Below, in pieces: positions 54,433 through 63,963 of a stretch of DNA of 64,000 bases (its first letter is position 1; each line of letters starts with the position of its first letter). The position numbers were made by a program, and so were the translations under genes. Origin of the DNA: SMYC01 sp963578475 (lineage in GTDB: Bacteria > Acidobacteriota > Vicinamibacteria > Marinacidobacterales > SMYC01). Below the pieces are notes generated by a model. It did no database searches and had not been told where the DNA came from. It saw only the letters and a list, made by a program, of their open reading frames with translations. The stretch covers positions 82,739-146,738 of the forward strand of contig CAUZCL010000005.1 of assembly GCA_963578475.1 (NCBI GenBank), in the 5' to 3' direction.

Positions 54433-55004
54433 TCACGCCCAGACGACGAGCGCATAACCGATATACAACGCGTAGCACGCGAGGATCAAGCCCAGAAACA
54501 TGCGCGGGCCGCGTCCGGGATATTGCTTGAAAAGCACGACGGCGCCAACGACGACCACAATCATATCGATCGTAGAAACGATACTGCCATAGTGGCGGGG
54601 GGCCCAGTAAGAGACAGGACTTTGAAAGCGCCAATCCGAGAATGGAAAAAATGCTGATGCGCGTCTTCGCGATGAAGCGCGAGGTCGCAAACGGTGTGGA
54701 GCATCATGCTGAGGAAGAGTACCGCGGCGTGTGGGCGAGCGAGCTGGCGCGCCACGAGCACCCCGAGTGCTAAAAGCGGCAAGGAGTTGAAGACATCGAA
54801 GAAAGCTTGCCAGCCGGAATCGTAGTAGGCCTCGGACCGAATGACACGTTCCGGTGTTTTCAGCCAACTCTTCTCGTAGGCGTAGAATACGAACATCGGC
54901 AAGTCCGGCAATAGGGCGCCGAACGCGACCGGCGCGAAGAGCGACCGACGGTCGCGTCTTCCTAAAATGAGCAGGTTGACTATGGCGTGGCCGGGCGTAT
55001 TCAC
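54433..55004 (-). pseudogene. Multi-pass membrane metal-dependent hydrolase-like gene, one frameshift in a T run
   Basis: ATG 55004 begins NTPGHAIVNLLILGRRD, LLPDLPMFVFYAYE, then MMLHTVCDLALHREDAHQHFF, the pattern of small membrane proteins related to YbcI/YdjM-type metal-dependent hydrolases, with His/Asp clusters. Within a run of six T (about 54640) the family continues in another frame: PFSDWRFQSPVSYWAP, then MIVVVVGAVVLFKQYPG and LGLILACYALYIGYALVVW to 54433. Without the shift the frame ends at 54561. A length change in the T run, sequencing error or slippage would restore the protein. The start overlaps the glycosylase stop by four bases. Confidence 0.7.
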
Positions 55005-55915
55005 GATCCTCTCCGCGCGAGCTCGGCATAAGCGTAGATGAGCGCGAGCCCTCGATAAGGACGCCAGCGCTCCGCGAAGAGACGCATCTCCTCTTCTTTC
55101 GCCGCGCCTTCATGCCCGAGCATCTCTCGCGCCAAATACTTCACGACACCGAGATCCCCGCCAGGGAAGATATCCTCGCGCGCGCCCCCGCGAAGAAGTG
55201 CGAACTCCGCGGTCCATCGTCCCACGCCTTTGAACGACATCAGAAACTCGACGGCCGTCTCGTCGTCCATGGTGCCAATCGCTTCATCGGCGATCTCTTC
55301 CGCCTCGAACGCTCTCGCCAGCCCGATGAGCGTCGAGGCTTTAGCACGGCTCAAACGAAAGCCACGAAGCTCCGTCTCGGAGAGAGCGGCAAAACGACGG
55401 GTCGTGGGGAAGGCAAAATAGCGCGCGCCGTCGATGCAAGCCCTTCGCCCGTAGTGCTGCACGAGCTCACAGAGGATATCGTGCGCAAACGTCAAGTTGA
55501 TTTGCTGAGATAGCACGATCTGTATCAAAGTGTCCCAAAGCTGCAAACGCCCTGCGACACGCAAGCCAAAGTGTTCGCGGATAATAGGCCCGAGCAACGG
55601 GTCGTCCCGGAAGCGCAGGTAGAAAGGTCGAACGTCCGTCGAGGTGCCGAGGACACGCTCGAGCACCTCGGCCGCTGCGATCCGAGCTTCTCGAGATCGC
55701 GCGGTATCGCCGTGGAGCGTTAGCCGAAGCGTGGCTCGTGACGGGGATCCCTCTTGGCGGACTTCTAGAAGGAGCGGCTTCCGCTTCACGAAGACGAGCC
55801 GGCGAAACACGCCGTCTTCGAATCGGTCGACACGCTCGGGAAAGCGTGCTAGACGCGCGGCCGTGCGAGCGAGCGAGTAGGGCCGGCGAGGGATCACTTT
55901 GTACCGCACCGCCAT
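55001..55915 (-). CDS. AlkA-type DNA-3-methyladenine glycosylase (HhH-GPD)
   Basis: 304 residues. The N-terminal part is an AlkA-like beta domain, and from residue 110 the HhH-GPD fold starts (LQLWDTLIQIVLSQQINLTFA). The helix-hairpin-helix is MSFKGVGRWTAEFALL, and the catalytic Asp stands in DIFPGGDLGVVKYL, with the family GGD/AGD motif. Such enzymes remove alkylated bases by flipping them and cutting the glycosidic bond, as the first step of base excision repair. It may act with the ATL protein in alkylation repair, but the two are 32 kb apart. The downstream membrane gene overlaps its stop (ATGA). Confidence 0.88.
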   Translation of the reverse strand: MAVRYKVIPRRPYSLARTAARLARFPERVDRFEDGVFRRLVFVKRKPLLLEVRQEGSPSRATLRLTLHGDTARSREARIAAAEVLERVLGTSTDVRPFYLRFRDDPLLGPIIREHFGLRVAGRLQLWDTLIQIVLSQQINLTFAHDILCELVQHYGRRACIDGARYFAFPTTRRFAALSETELRGFRLSRAKASTLIGLARAFEAEEIADEAIGTMDDETAVEFLMSFKGVGRWTAEFALLRGGAREDIFPGGDLGVVKYLAREMLGHEGAAKEEEMRLFAERWRPYRGLALIYAYAELARRGS

Positions 55916-56006
55916 AGCGGAGGAGCTTATCTCAATTGAGAAGGAACTTTACCCCCGTTTCGTTCGTCTAACATAGAAAGAGACAGAAAAAGAAAAGGTA
56001 GGAAGA

Positions 56007-56156
56007 ATGTACGCACACAATATGTTCGCCAAACGAAGGCGCGGGGGTTGGGCCGAGAGGCAGCGCTATTACCGGCGCCTCACCGAGCAAACGTGCACCA
56101 AAGCGGGCGAGACAAACAAGAATCAGAAAGCCAGCGCCGATAAAGGCACCGACTAA
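56007..56156 (+). CDS. Small basic protein, 49 residues, with its own terminator
   Basis: ATG 56007 is preceded by AGGTAGGAAG and the frame ends at TAA 56154-56156. The product is very basic in the first half (AKRRRGGWAERQRYYRRL) and polar afterwards (TKAGETNKNQKASADKG). A strong terminator follows 26 bases later. These together support a short gene in a 300-base gap between a minus-strand and a plus-strand gene. A minus-strand frame over the same bases (56180-55968) has a membrane-like segment but starts inside the terminator, so it is less likely. A small RNA is an alternative. The function is unknown. Confidence 0.55.
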   Translation: MYAHNMFAKRRRGGWAERQRYYRRLTEQTCTKAGETNKNQKASADKGTD

Positions 56157-56181
56157 TTTCTTTCGTTTCTCTCCGGACACA

Positions 56182-56207
56182 GGGGGGCTTCAGGACCCCC
56201 TTTTTTT
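56182..56207 (+). terminator. Rho-independent terminator
   Basis: A GGGGG run (56183-56187) pairs with CCCCC (56196-56200), followed by seven T. It ends the small transcript at 56007-56156 and lies 15 bases before the next ATG. Confidence 0.88.
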
Positions 56208-56222
56208 GTTTAGAATCGACGA

Positions 56223-57569
56223 ATGAAGGACCTTCTTTCTGATGCACTCAAGCGCTCCGTGGACTATTTGAGCGGCCTTTCCTTTCGCCCGGTCGAGCCC
56301 AGACCCGACGCGATCGCAAAGTTGGAGGCTTTTTCGGGCGCGCTACCGGACGCGCCTACGGCTCCCAAGGAAGTGTTGCGACGACTCGACGAATGGGGAT
56401 CGCCCGCCACGATCGCGAATGCCGGCCCTCGATATTTTGGATTCGTGACCGGCGGAGCACTTCCCGCGAGCTTGGCCGCAAATTGGCTCGCGGGCGCTTG
56501 GGATCAAAACGCGCATTTCGTCATCGGCTCACCTGTCGCGGCCGCGCTCGAGAACGCCGCGCTCGGATGGGTTCGTGAGATTTTGGATCTACCGAAGAGC
56601 TGGGGCGGCGGCTTCGTCACGGGGACAACCATGGGCAACTTTTCCGGCTTGGCCGCGGGGCGGCATGCGGTTCTCAAAAAAGATGGGTGGGACGTCGAGG
56701 CGCAGGGACTCTTCCGGGCTCCCGAAGTTCAGGTCATCGTAGGGGCCGAAGCCCATACGACTTTGTTGCAAGCGCTCGCACTCGTCGGATTCGGCCGAGA
56801 GCGCGTGATCAAAGTGCCCGTCGACGAACAAGGACGGATGCGGGCCGACAGGCTTCCAAAGTTGCGCTCGCCAAGCATCGTCTGCCTGCAAGCTGGGAAC
56901 GTCAACACCGGAAGCTTCGACCCCATCGCGGAGATTGCGGCACACGCACGACACGCGGGCGCGTGGATCCATCTCGACGGTGCGTTCGGTCTGTGGGCAG
57001 CAGCCTCGCCTGACACGCACCACCTCACCGAGGGCATCGCCGATGTGGACTCCATCGCGACGGATCTTCACAAATGGCTCAACGTACCTTATGACAACGG
57101 GCTCGCACTTTATCGTGACCCCGAGGCCGCGCGCCAAGCACTCTCGATAACGGCGGCCTATTTGCCGAAAGGCGAAGAGCGCCAGCCTTGCGACTACACG
57201 CCCGAGTCCTCGCGGCGTGCTCGCGGCGTAGAGATCTGGGCGGCACTCTTATCTCTGGGCCGCTCGGGCCTGCGAGAGCTCATCGAGCGCCATTGCCGCT
57301 TCGCGCGCCGCTTCGCGGGCGGCCTCCACGGCGCGGGCTACGTGATCCTCAACGAAGTCGTGCTCAACCAAGTGCTCGTCTCCTTCGGAAGCGACGAGCA
57401 GACCGAGCGCGTCATCACCGCGGTTCAGGAAGAGGGTACGTGCTGGTGCAGCGGCACAACGTGGCGGGGCCGGGCCGCTATGCGTATCAGCGTCTCGTCT
57501 TGGGCCACGACCGAAGAGGACGTCGAAAGAAGCCTCGATGCCATCGTGCGCGTTGCGAAGGCAATCTAG
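56223..57569 (+). CDS. Pyridoxal-phosphate-dependent decarboxylase (group II)
   Basis: 448 residues. The fold is that of group II amino acid decarboxylases and related PLP enzymes: SYGP-like GPRYFGFVTGG near residue 68, GGGFVTGTTMGNFSGLAAGRHA, VIVGAEAHTTLLQAL with the His that stacks on PLP, GAWIHLDGAFGLWAAAS with the Asp that binds the pyridine N, and the PLP Lys in DSIATDLHKWLNVPYDNGL. The C-terminal domain follows normally. It probably decarboxylates an amino acid; substrate cannot be assigned (aromatic amino acid or glutamate relatives both possible). It has no near partner gene. Confidence 0.9.
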   Translation: MKDLLSDALKRSVDYLSGLSFRPVEPRPDAIAKLEAFSGALPDAPTAPKEVLRRLDEWGSPATIANAGPRYFGFVTGGALPASLAANWLAGAWDQNAHFVIGSPVAAALENAALGWVREILDLPKSWGGGFVTGTTMGNFSGLAAGRHAVLKKDGWDVEAQGLFRAPEVQVIVGAEAHTTLLQALALVGFGRERVIKVPVDEQGRMRADRLPKLRSPSIVCLQAGNVNTGSFDPIAEIAAHARHAGAWIHLDGAFGLWAAASPDTHHLTEGIADVDSIATDLHKWLNVPYDNGLALYRDPEAARQALSITAAYLPKGEERQPCDYTPESSRRARGVEIWAALLSLGRSGLRELIERHCRFARRFAGGLHGAGYVILNEVVLNQVLVSFGSDEQTERVITAVQEEGTCWCSGTTWRGRAAMRISVSSWATTEEDVERSLDAIVRVAKAI

Positions 57570-58010
57570 GACGCGGGCTCTCGATGAGTACCTGATCCCG
57601 ACGCGACTCGAGCTCGAGGTGCCCGAGGGCGTGAGCGAGTCAAACGTCTCTACCCGAACGCCGCCATCCTCAAGGCCAATGCCTTCGACACCAAAGGTCA
57701 CCGTAAGGCGTTCCATCGGAGTGAATCGGTGGCGGACTGAGCGCTGGCACTAGGCCCTAATTCTGCTGCCTCCAGATTTCTCGAAGGAGGACGCCGTGCC
57801 GCGCTTTTTCCGGCCTCGCCACTTCGCCCTCGTTCTACTCCTTGCCACAGAAGCGGCTCCACAAACCAGGACCTAGTCACCGTGCCGTCGAAGCCGAAGA
57901 ACAACTTGGCTGCGCTCAACGCGCAGACTTCTAGTTGACAATACTGGCTCGCTTCGTTAGCGTCGCTTGCTGCGACAGGATCAGAACTGAACTTTTTGCC
58001 TGGAGGGCCC
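57570..58010. other. Degenerate stretch, with a signal-peptide-only frame
   Basis: No complete gene is seen. At 57796-57876 a GTG with a strong GAAGGAGG upstream codes PRFFRPRHFALVLLLATEAA and then stops, which looks like the front of a lost secreted protein. Frames before and after it have no family resemblance. Confidence 0.45.
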
Positions 58011-58780
58011 GTGAAGCATACACGTAGCGATTTCCATCGAGCTCCCGCTCTTTGCATAGTCCTTTTGAGCCTCTTATCGAGCTCGGTGTCTTCTCAACCG
58101 GCAGTTATGACGGTCGAGGAGATCTTTGCCAGCGAAGAGGTCATCGAAGGACTGCGAGCTCCGCTCAGCAAGCTCTCGAAGAGCATGCTGATTGAGGTTT
58201 CCGGACGAGCAGAGCCTTGGCGTTTTCGCCTCCGATGTGAGGACGAACGATCTGACTTTTTCGCCCGAGCCGGAGAAGGAGACCCTCCTGGATATGGAGG
58301 TCAGTCTCTGGCACTGGCCGATCGGCCAAGGGTTTCGAACGACGGTCCCGAAGGATCTCTCTCTTTGGAAGAATTTCCTAGCGAGTGTCGACTTCTTCCA
58401 TCATTTCAAGTTCTACAACATCAAGGGTAACTTCGAGAACGACGCGAACACGCGCTACCTAACCGAGACTGGCTTCAAAGGTTTGGCGCAGCTTCGGTCA
58501 GGGACGATCGCGGCGGTCAAAGGGCATCTCAACATCACTTGGGACGAACACGCCCTGGATTCGCAAGGGGAGAAATCTGAGTGGCGGATCTCAGAGATGA
58601 GCGTGGAGGAGTTGGGGCTCGTTGAAAGTGCGCGGCCGTTCTTCGTCGACGTGATTGGACAGGCTTTCGACAAGGAGGCCCGTGACCGCTTGCTCCGTGC
58701 GCCTTTTGACGACTTGATGATCGGCTTGGTACTCGGTATCGCGACGGGTGAGGTCGATCGAAGAACTTGCGGAGCGCCAA
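58011..58780 (+). pseudogene. Secreted protein of unknown family, one frameshift
   Basis: GTG 58011 is preceded by GGAGG and starts a signal peptide (FHRAPALCIVLLSLLSSSV). The frame gives MTVEEIFASEEVIEGLRAPL and then, after a shift near 58190, continues as LRFPDEQSLGVFASDVRTND, LWKNFLASVDFFHHFKFYNI, TRYLTETGFKGLAQLRSG and PFFVDVIGQAFDKEARD. Order and coherence show that both parts were one gene. I think it resembles the N-terminal domain of some large acidobacterial propeller proteins but cannot confirm that. The end near 58780 runs into the antisense of a kinase fragment, so the C-terminus is lost. Confidence 0.6.
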
Positions 58781-60182
58781 GCCCTTTTTCGTAATCAGCT
58801 CCGCCAGGGTCTTCCCTTCCACCAGCTCCATGGTGATGAAGTGAAACCCATCCGCCTCCTCGACGGAGTAGGAATTAATAATGTTAGGATGATTCAGCGC
58901 GGCGAGCGCTTTGGCCTCGCGTTTGAACCGAGCCCGTCGCCGTGAGATTTCCAAACCGCTGCGCTCGAGCGATCCTTGATCTCCCCCGCGTTCAAGGTGA
59001 CGAGCGTCTCCTCCGGGTCTTTGCGCCATCGGCTGAAGGCTAATACGAGCGCGGAAAAACCGAATGCCAATCCCCAAAGGAACCACGAACGGCTGAGTTC
59101 CCCTTCTGGCGCTTCGATGACGACCGGTGTCGGCTCGACGGCCTCGACGGCGACGGCCACATCATCAGCGGCCTCGAGGGGACGTCCCGCTTCCGGAAGC
59201 ATCGGCGCGAGTGTTACCCGATACAACGTCTCCCCTACGGGCTCAATCTCGATGCCCTCGGCGAGGTCCGCGTAGCCCCTTCGCGACAGTCGGATCCGGT
59301 GCGAGCCCTTTGCGACGTCGCTCCGCATGAGCCGGCCCGTTTTCGGGTCGGTGCTGCCAATGAGCTCGTCATCGAGATAGACGGACGTGCCTGGGGGGTC
59401 GGTCACGATGACCAGCGACGGCGGCTCGACGCGAGGCTTCGTCGGCTCCGGGTCGGGCCTGCGTACAGGAGCAGGCGCCGGTTTGGGCTCGGGGAGAATC
59501 AAGCGCTGGTTGAGCACGTTCGTCTCTCCCGCCTTCACACGAACGGAGATGCGCTCGGGCGGGGCGCCTTCCTTGCGAACCGTAATCACGTATTCGCCCG
59601 CGTCGAGATCGACAGTGAGAGGCGTAACTCCGAGAAAGCGGTCGTTCGCCAGAACACTCGCACCGCTCGTCGGCTGGCGGCGGACGACGAGGGTTCCGGT
59701 TGTCGGGGCCACGGGCGGCGGCGGTGTCGGAGCCGCGGTCGTCGTGGGTTTCGGAGGCTCGACTGGAGGCGAGGGTGGCTCGAGCGGCTGGGCGCGGGCC
59801 TCCTCTGTTTTGACCGCCTCGCGCCATCGTGCGTGTAAACTTGCCCTGGCATCCGCGGGCTCTTTGCCGTTCGTCTCCGAGCGTTCGAGCGCTGCGCCCG
59901 CCGCATCGAGATTACTCAGCGCGAGGTGGGCTTCCGCCAGTTTCAGATAGGGGTAGTATTCTTTGAGGCGGTTGGTTCCGTAGGTGATGAGGTTGGACCC
60001 TGGTTCCAGCCGTTTGCGAATCGTCTTCTCCAGAAGTGGGATGGCGCGTTCCGGCCGGCCTTTGGCGAGACCGCGACGCCGCGCTCGTAATCATCGAACC
60101 AATCTGCAGACGCGGTCCCCGGCAGGAGCCAGAGCGCGCAGGCGAGGCCTAGCGTTACCAGGTGCGGACGCGCTCGGCTCAA
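58750..60182 (-). pseudogene. TPR-PEGA membrane protein followed by a truncated kinase piece
   Basis: TTG 60182 begins a signal (LVTLGLACALWLLPGTASA), then DWFDDYERG; after a shift near 60068 it continues as GRPERAIPLLEKTIRKRLEP and YYPYLKLAEAHLALSNLD (TPR-like). A Pro-rich linker leads to two PEGA domains (GTLVVRRQPTSGASVLANDR, then SLVIVTDPPGTSVYLDDELI) and a membrane helix SWFLWGLAFGFSALVLAF. After LNAGEIKDRS the sequence changes frame into part of a Ser/Thr kinase (FKREAKALAALNHPNII, HFITMELVEGKTLAELI) that breaks at 58750. The kinase glycine loop and Lys, and all after the hinge, are missing. It starts 6 bases after the OMP relic stop. Confidence 0.75.
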
Positions 60183-60188
60183 TGTCGT

Positions 60189-61549
60189 CTACTTCGACAC
60201 ATCCTCGCTGTCATTGCCCGCGAAGAGCCCCCGGAAAAACGTGGCCAAACCGCCGTCATTGTCGAAGCGCAAAATGACGGAATCGTGCTCGACCCTCCCT
60301 CGATCGCATTACCGAAAGGGGAGGTCGTTCGAAAGAGGCCAGCGCGCACAGGAATCACGACGCCAGAAAATGCCATGAGATATTCCGCGCCTGCGCGCAG
60401 TTGGCTCGAGTCCGTGGTCGACGTCAAGGTTTTCGGAAACAGATCGAAGAAGTTACGATCGGTGAAGCCGCCGATCAAATCACCCTCAGGATCAATAGGA
60501 GTGTCCGTCAAGAGCGCCCCATCCGGAAGCTGCTCGATGGACGCGCGCGACCAGAGCGTCGTGCTGATGTCCGCCGCGAGGGTGAGGCCGCCCAACGGCC
60601 GCAGCGCGATGCCGAGTCCGCCGCCGCGGGGCCACTCGAGGCGGCTCGTGACACCGTAGCCGTCGAACTCGGGTAGCGAGCTCGCACCGCTCGGCTCGAA
60701 AAACACATGCCGATCGAGCTCGTCGAGACGGTAGTCACCGCTGACCGGCATGCGCAGCACACCGCCCACACTCACCTTCTCGTACTTCAGGAGAAATCCG
60801 AGGTTCACGTTGAAGCCACGAAGGCTCTGCACCTGCTCGAACTGCGTTTGGATCCGCGCGAGCTCTCTGTCCTTGAACGACGCGCCCGCGCGCGGCCCCG
60901 ATGATGGTTCGAAGAGGACCGTGTCGCGTGTGCCGTTCGCGGTCCAGTCCCCCATCCAGTGATTGAACGCCGCTCCGAGATAGAGCCGTTCGGTTACCTG
61001 GAGCGCCGCGCTTACACTAATGTTGTGAAGCGCCCCTCGCTTTGTCGGCACGACGCCAACAGAGACCCCCACCGTTCCGGGGTCGTCCACCCCGAGCTCC
61101 GTGAGCGGGAGCTCGTCTACGAGAATGGTCTGCCCCTGTCCAAAGAGATCCACGGCACGCTGGTAGGAAAGCTGAAACGTGAGTCGCCTCGTGCCCACCT
61201 CGAAGGGGATGGCGAGCCCAACGAAGTCGACGGCGCTATGGGATGCGGAGCTCTGGTCGCTTTGACCGAGAGCTGAGCCGTTGACAGAAGACCTCAGCTG
61301 CGATCCGAAGCCCACGATGGAGAGCTCCGCACGGCGCCAGCTGAGCGAGCCCGGCAGGGTTGAACGTAGCGGCGCTGCCATCGTCAGCTACGGCGATGAA
61401 GCTCCACCCATCCCAACGCCCCACGCTCCCGCGCCAATGGGGCTGAACGAGTTCCTGAGAACGATGTTTTGCACCGCCTGGGCGCGGACCTCGATGGCCG
61501 CGGCAAGAAACAAGACGATGACGCCGATGATTGCGGCCGTTCGCTTCAT
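60189..61549 (-). pseudogene. FadL/OmpP1-like outer-membrane protein, three frameshifts
   Basis: ATG 61549 (GGAGG upstream) starts a signal peptide (KRTAAIIGVIVLFLAAAIEV) and the typical front NSFSPIGAGAWGVGMGGA. A shift near 61390 is needed for FIAVADDGSAATFNPAGLAQL, a second near 61345 for WRRAELSIVGFGSQL, then 340 codons of barrel are open (LAIPFEVGTRRLTFQLSYQRA, LYLGAAFNHWMGDWT, GVTSRLEWPRGGGLGIALRP). Near 60295 a third shift brings the ending VILRFDNDGGLATFFRGLF to the stop at 60189. It forms an old operon with the TPR-PEGA gene downstream. Confidence 0.78.
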
Positions 61550-62304
61550 GTACACACCTCCGAAGGAATCCCTGCGATCCCCGGTAGCGCAAGAGACGGA
61601 TGCGTTTCTGTTGGGGATCGCCAGACGCTTCGCCGATCAGGTCTAGAAGTACGTCATCGACATGACCCCGTGCCAACCACGCCTTTTTCGGGAGTGAAGC
61701 GCCTAACTGGATTCGCTTTTTGTGATTAATTCAGTATGCCATCGGGAGGCGGAAAAGTCGTCTTGGACGGATGGCAGGAGTGGGCAAATCTCGGCGAGAG
61801 CACTACACATATCCGCACCCGGCAGGACCTCGCCGTGGATCACCGAACCCGCTCATCGAGCTGGCGAAGCTTGTGTTTCGCGTAGGCAATGTTGATCGCA
61901 TCGCTGACGGCACCAAATACCGCAAACAACCCTCGTTGACACGCGCGCCTTTGCACCCTAGAGACTTGACCTTCAACATCAACCCTTCGGGGACTTCAGC
62001 CAGCCCTGAACCTATCGACACGAGGCCGTGATGATTGTATCGATGCGAAGTCTGTCACAGAACGCTTCCACTCCTACTCGGGCACATCGTCTCGTTATTG
62101 AGACGCGCAGCCGAGACTACCCTCTCCGACTCAAAGCAAACCGTTTCCAAAAAGGCGTCCGCAAAGAGCGAAGCTACGACCCCGGCGGTCACGGTATCGA
62201 GACTGCCCGCGAGGCCATCGTGTGCCCGTCTTGCTCGAGGCGGGCGAGTGAAGTTTCGGAAGATCGTCCAAGCTACGTTTCGACGGCGCGTGGCCCGCCT
62301 ACGT
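61550..62304. other. Degenerate stretch without a recognisable gene
   Basis: About 750 bases with only short frames. The longest plus-strand frames (61771-62031, 62035-62394) show no family pattern, and a minus-strand run near 61960-61850 (AVFGAVSDAINIAYAKHKL) looks like a protein end but cannot be placed. I take it as gene remains. Confidence 0.5.
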
Positions 62305-62520
62305 TCAATGTTTCGGGACGCGTGGGTCGATGCGATCGGACCTTGCGAGAATACCGCCTTCGAGGTTGCGGACGTGGCCGAATCCGGCCTCTGATAGAAA
62401 CTGTGTCACCTTGGCGCCGCGGGCGCCGCTTCGGCAATGGACGACGACGTCCTACACCGTGTTCAGCGGTGCACTTCGTGCGGTAAGCGGCCCAAAGGGA
62501 CCAGAGTCGTTCCTTCTAAA
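62305..62520 (-). pseudogene. C-terminal rhodanese-domain fragment
   Basis: On the minus strand 62451-62305 reads DVVVHCRSGARGAKVTQFL, then EAGFGHVRNLEGGILARSDR and a stop, which is the catalytic half of a rhodanese domain with Cys in the HCRSG loop, as in MoeZ/ThiF-type proteins. A TAG stands directly before it, and LVPLGRLPHEV in another frame at about 62500 is the preceding strand of the same domain. The rest is missing. In relatives this end usually belongs to a sulfur-carrier adenylyltransferase. Confidence 0.65.
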
Positions 62521-62541
62521 TACGTGATGCCTTGCTCAAAA

Positions 62542-63963
62542 CTATTTTCGGTCCGAGCTGCCGCGCGGAAGTGTGCCCGGCATATCGGCGAGCACATAAC
62601 CTACAACTCCGAGCATCGCGACAGCTCTCCGGAAATCCTGCAGGTCCACTTTGTCGAACGTGTCCGCCTGGCTATGGTGCCAATCGAAATAGTGCTCGCC
62701 GACCGTACGGAGCGCAAGCCCGGGAACACCATCATTCATCAGAGGTCCGATATCCGCGCCGCCGCCGCCGCGCCTCATCATGCCGGCATCGATGCCGTCA
62801 AGTAGCGAGCCGATCGGCGTCAGCAGCTCGAGCGCGCGTTCATAGGCCGCGTCCGAGCCGTCGCCCTCCCCCGTCCGCAAGCCGACACCGAATCCGATGG
62901 GGCGCTCGGCGCCGCCATCCATCTCGATGGCGGCGACATGCGAGTCGATACGGTCGCCCACCCACTCGCGATAGGCCCTCCCGCCGCGGAGGCCATTCTC
63001 TTCGTTCGTCCACAGCACCACGCGCAGCGTCCGCCGCGGGCGGAGACCGAGACGGTGCACGAGCGTCAGCGCGTGCCACGCCGCCATGCAGGCCGCTCCG
63101 TCGTCATGTGCACCTTGCCCTACATCCCACGAATCAAAATGTCCGCCCATCACAACCACTTCGTCCGGGAGCTCGCGCCCGCGGATCTCGGCAACGAGAT
63201 TGAATGAGTCCGCGTCCGGAAGCATCCGGGCACTCATCGAAAGTTGCACACGCACGTCTTGCCCGTGCTCGATCGCGAGTCTCATCCATTCGGCATCCTC
63301 GACGGTAACGGCCGCCGCTGGGATTTTTGGCAGTGTTTCGTCGTAGCGCAAAGCGCCTGTATGAGGTGTGCTCAAACTGCGGCCGGTGGCCGAGCGCACG
63401 AGCGCCGCGACCGCCCCGAGCGCCGCCGCACGGGACGCGCCCGCGGAGCGATAACGCACCGTGCGTCCATAACCCATCCACGGGACCGCATAGAGCACGA
63501 TCTTCCCTTCGACCTTCTCGCGCCCGAGAGCTTCGAGCTCTTCGAAGCTCGTGACTGCGACGACCGGCGCAGTGATGCCACCCTCGGGCGTTCCGACGCT
63601 CAGCCCGAGCCCCAAAATCGGGAGTGCGCGCTCGACAGGTGCCACGAGTCGCGCCGATTCCTCGCCCCGCACCCAATGCGGCACTTTCACCGGAAGCCTC
63701 CGCACTTGAAGCTCCTCGCGCTCCATGCGCTCGAAGGCCCAATCGATCGCGCGCTCGAGCCCCGAAGATCCGCTGAGGCGATGGCCGATATCGATCGTGA
63801 GATGCTCGAGCTTCTCAAAGCCTTCGACGTCGGTCATCGCAGCACCGATCACCCGGCCCGCGGCCTCACGATAGTCATCGGCAAGGCTCGATTGAGCGCG
63901 CAGTACGGAGGCCGTGCCGAGGCCAAGCCCGAGACCGATGGACAAGAGCGTCTTCCAAAACAT
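62542..63963 (-). CDS. Secreted M28-family zinc aminopeptidase with PA domain
   Basis: 473 residues from ATG 63963, with AGGAG 7 bases upstream and a signal peptide (LLSIGLGLGLGTASVLRAQ). A PA domain lies near 125-215 (VEGKIVLYAVPWMGYG). The M28 catalytic part shows all metal ligands: GGHFDSWDVGQGAHDDGA (His, catalytic Asp, Asp), LWTNEENGLRGG (catalytic Glu and ligand Glu), AIEMDGGAE (Asp) and WHHSQADTFDKV (His). M28 enzymes remove N-terminal residues or cleave dipeptides with two zinc ions in the periplasm or outside. With the M14, M16 and matrixin-like genes it shows a strong capacity to degrade peptides. Confidence 0.93.
   Translation of the reverse strand: MFWKTLLSIGLGLGLGTASVLRAQSSLADDYREAAGRVIGAAMTDVEGFEKLEHLTIDIGHRLSGSSGLERAIDWAFERMEREELQVRRLPVKVPHWVRGEESARLVAPVERALPILGLGLSVGTPEGGITAPVVAVTSFEELEALGREKVEGKIVLYAVPWMGYGRTVRYRSAGASRAAALGAVAALVRSATGRSLSTPHTGALRYDETLPKIPAAAVTVEDAEWMRLAIEHGQDVRVQLSMSARMLPDADSFNLVAEIRGRELPDEVVVMGGHFDSWDVGQGAHDDGAACMAAWHALTLVHRLGLRPRRTLRVVLWTNEENGLRGGRAYREWVGDRIDSHVAAIEMDGGAERPIGFGVGLRTGEGDGSDAAYERALELLTPIGSLLDGIDAGMMRRGGGGADIGPLMNDGVPGLALRTVGEHYFDWHHSQADTFDKVDLQDFRRAVAMLGVVGYVLADMPGTLPRGSSDRK

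Noticed and set aside
55968..56180. Minus-strand membrane-like ORF of 70 codons
   Set aside because: Its GTG start lies in the stem of a plus-strand terminator and no ribosome-binding site is visible; the opposite small ORF has better support.
57698..58057. Minus-strand ORF of 119 codons
   Set aside because: No family resemblance, antisense to a signal-peptide frame and to the start of the secreted-protein relic; low-complexity ending.
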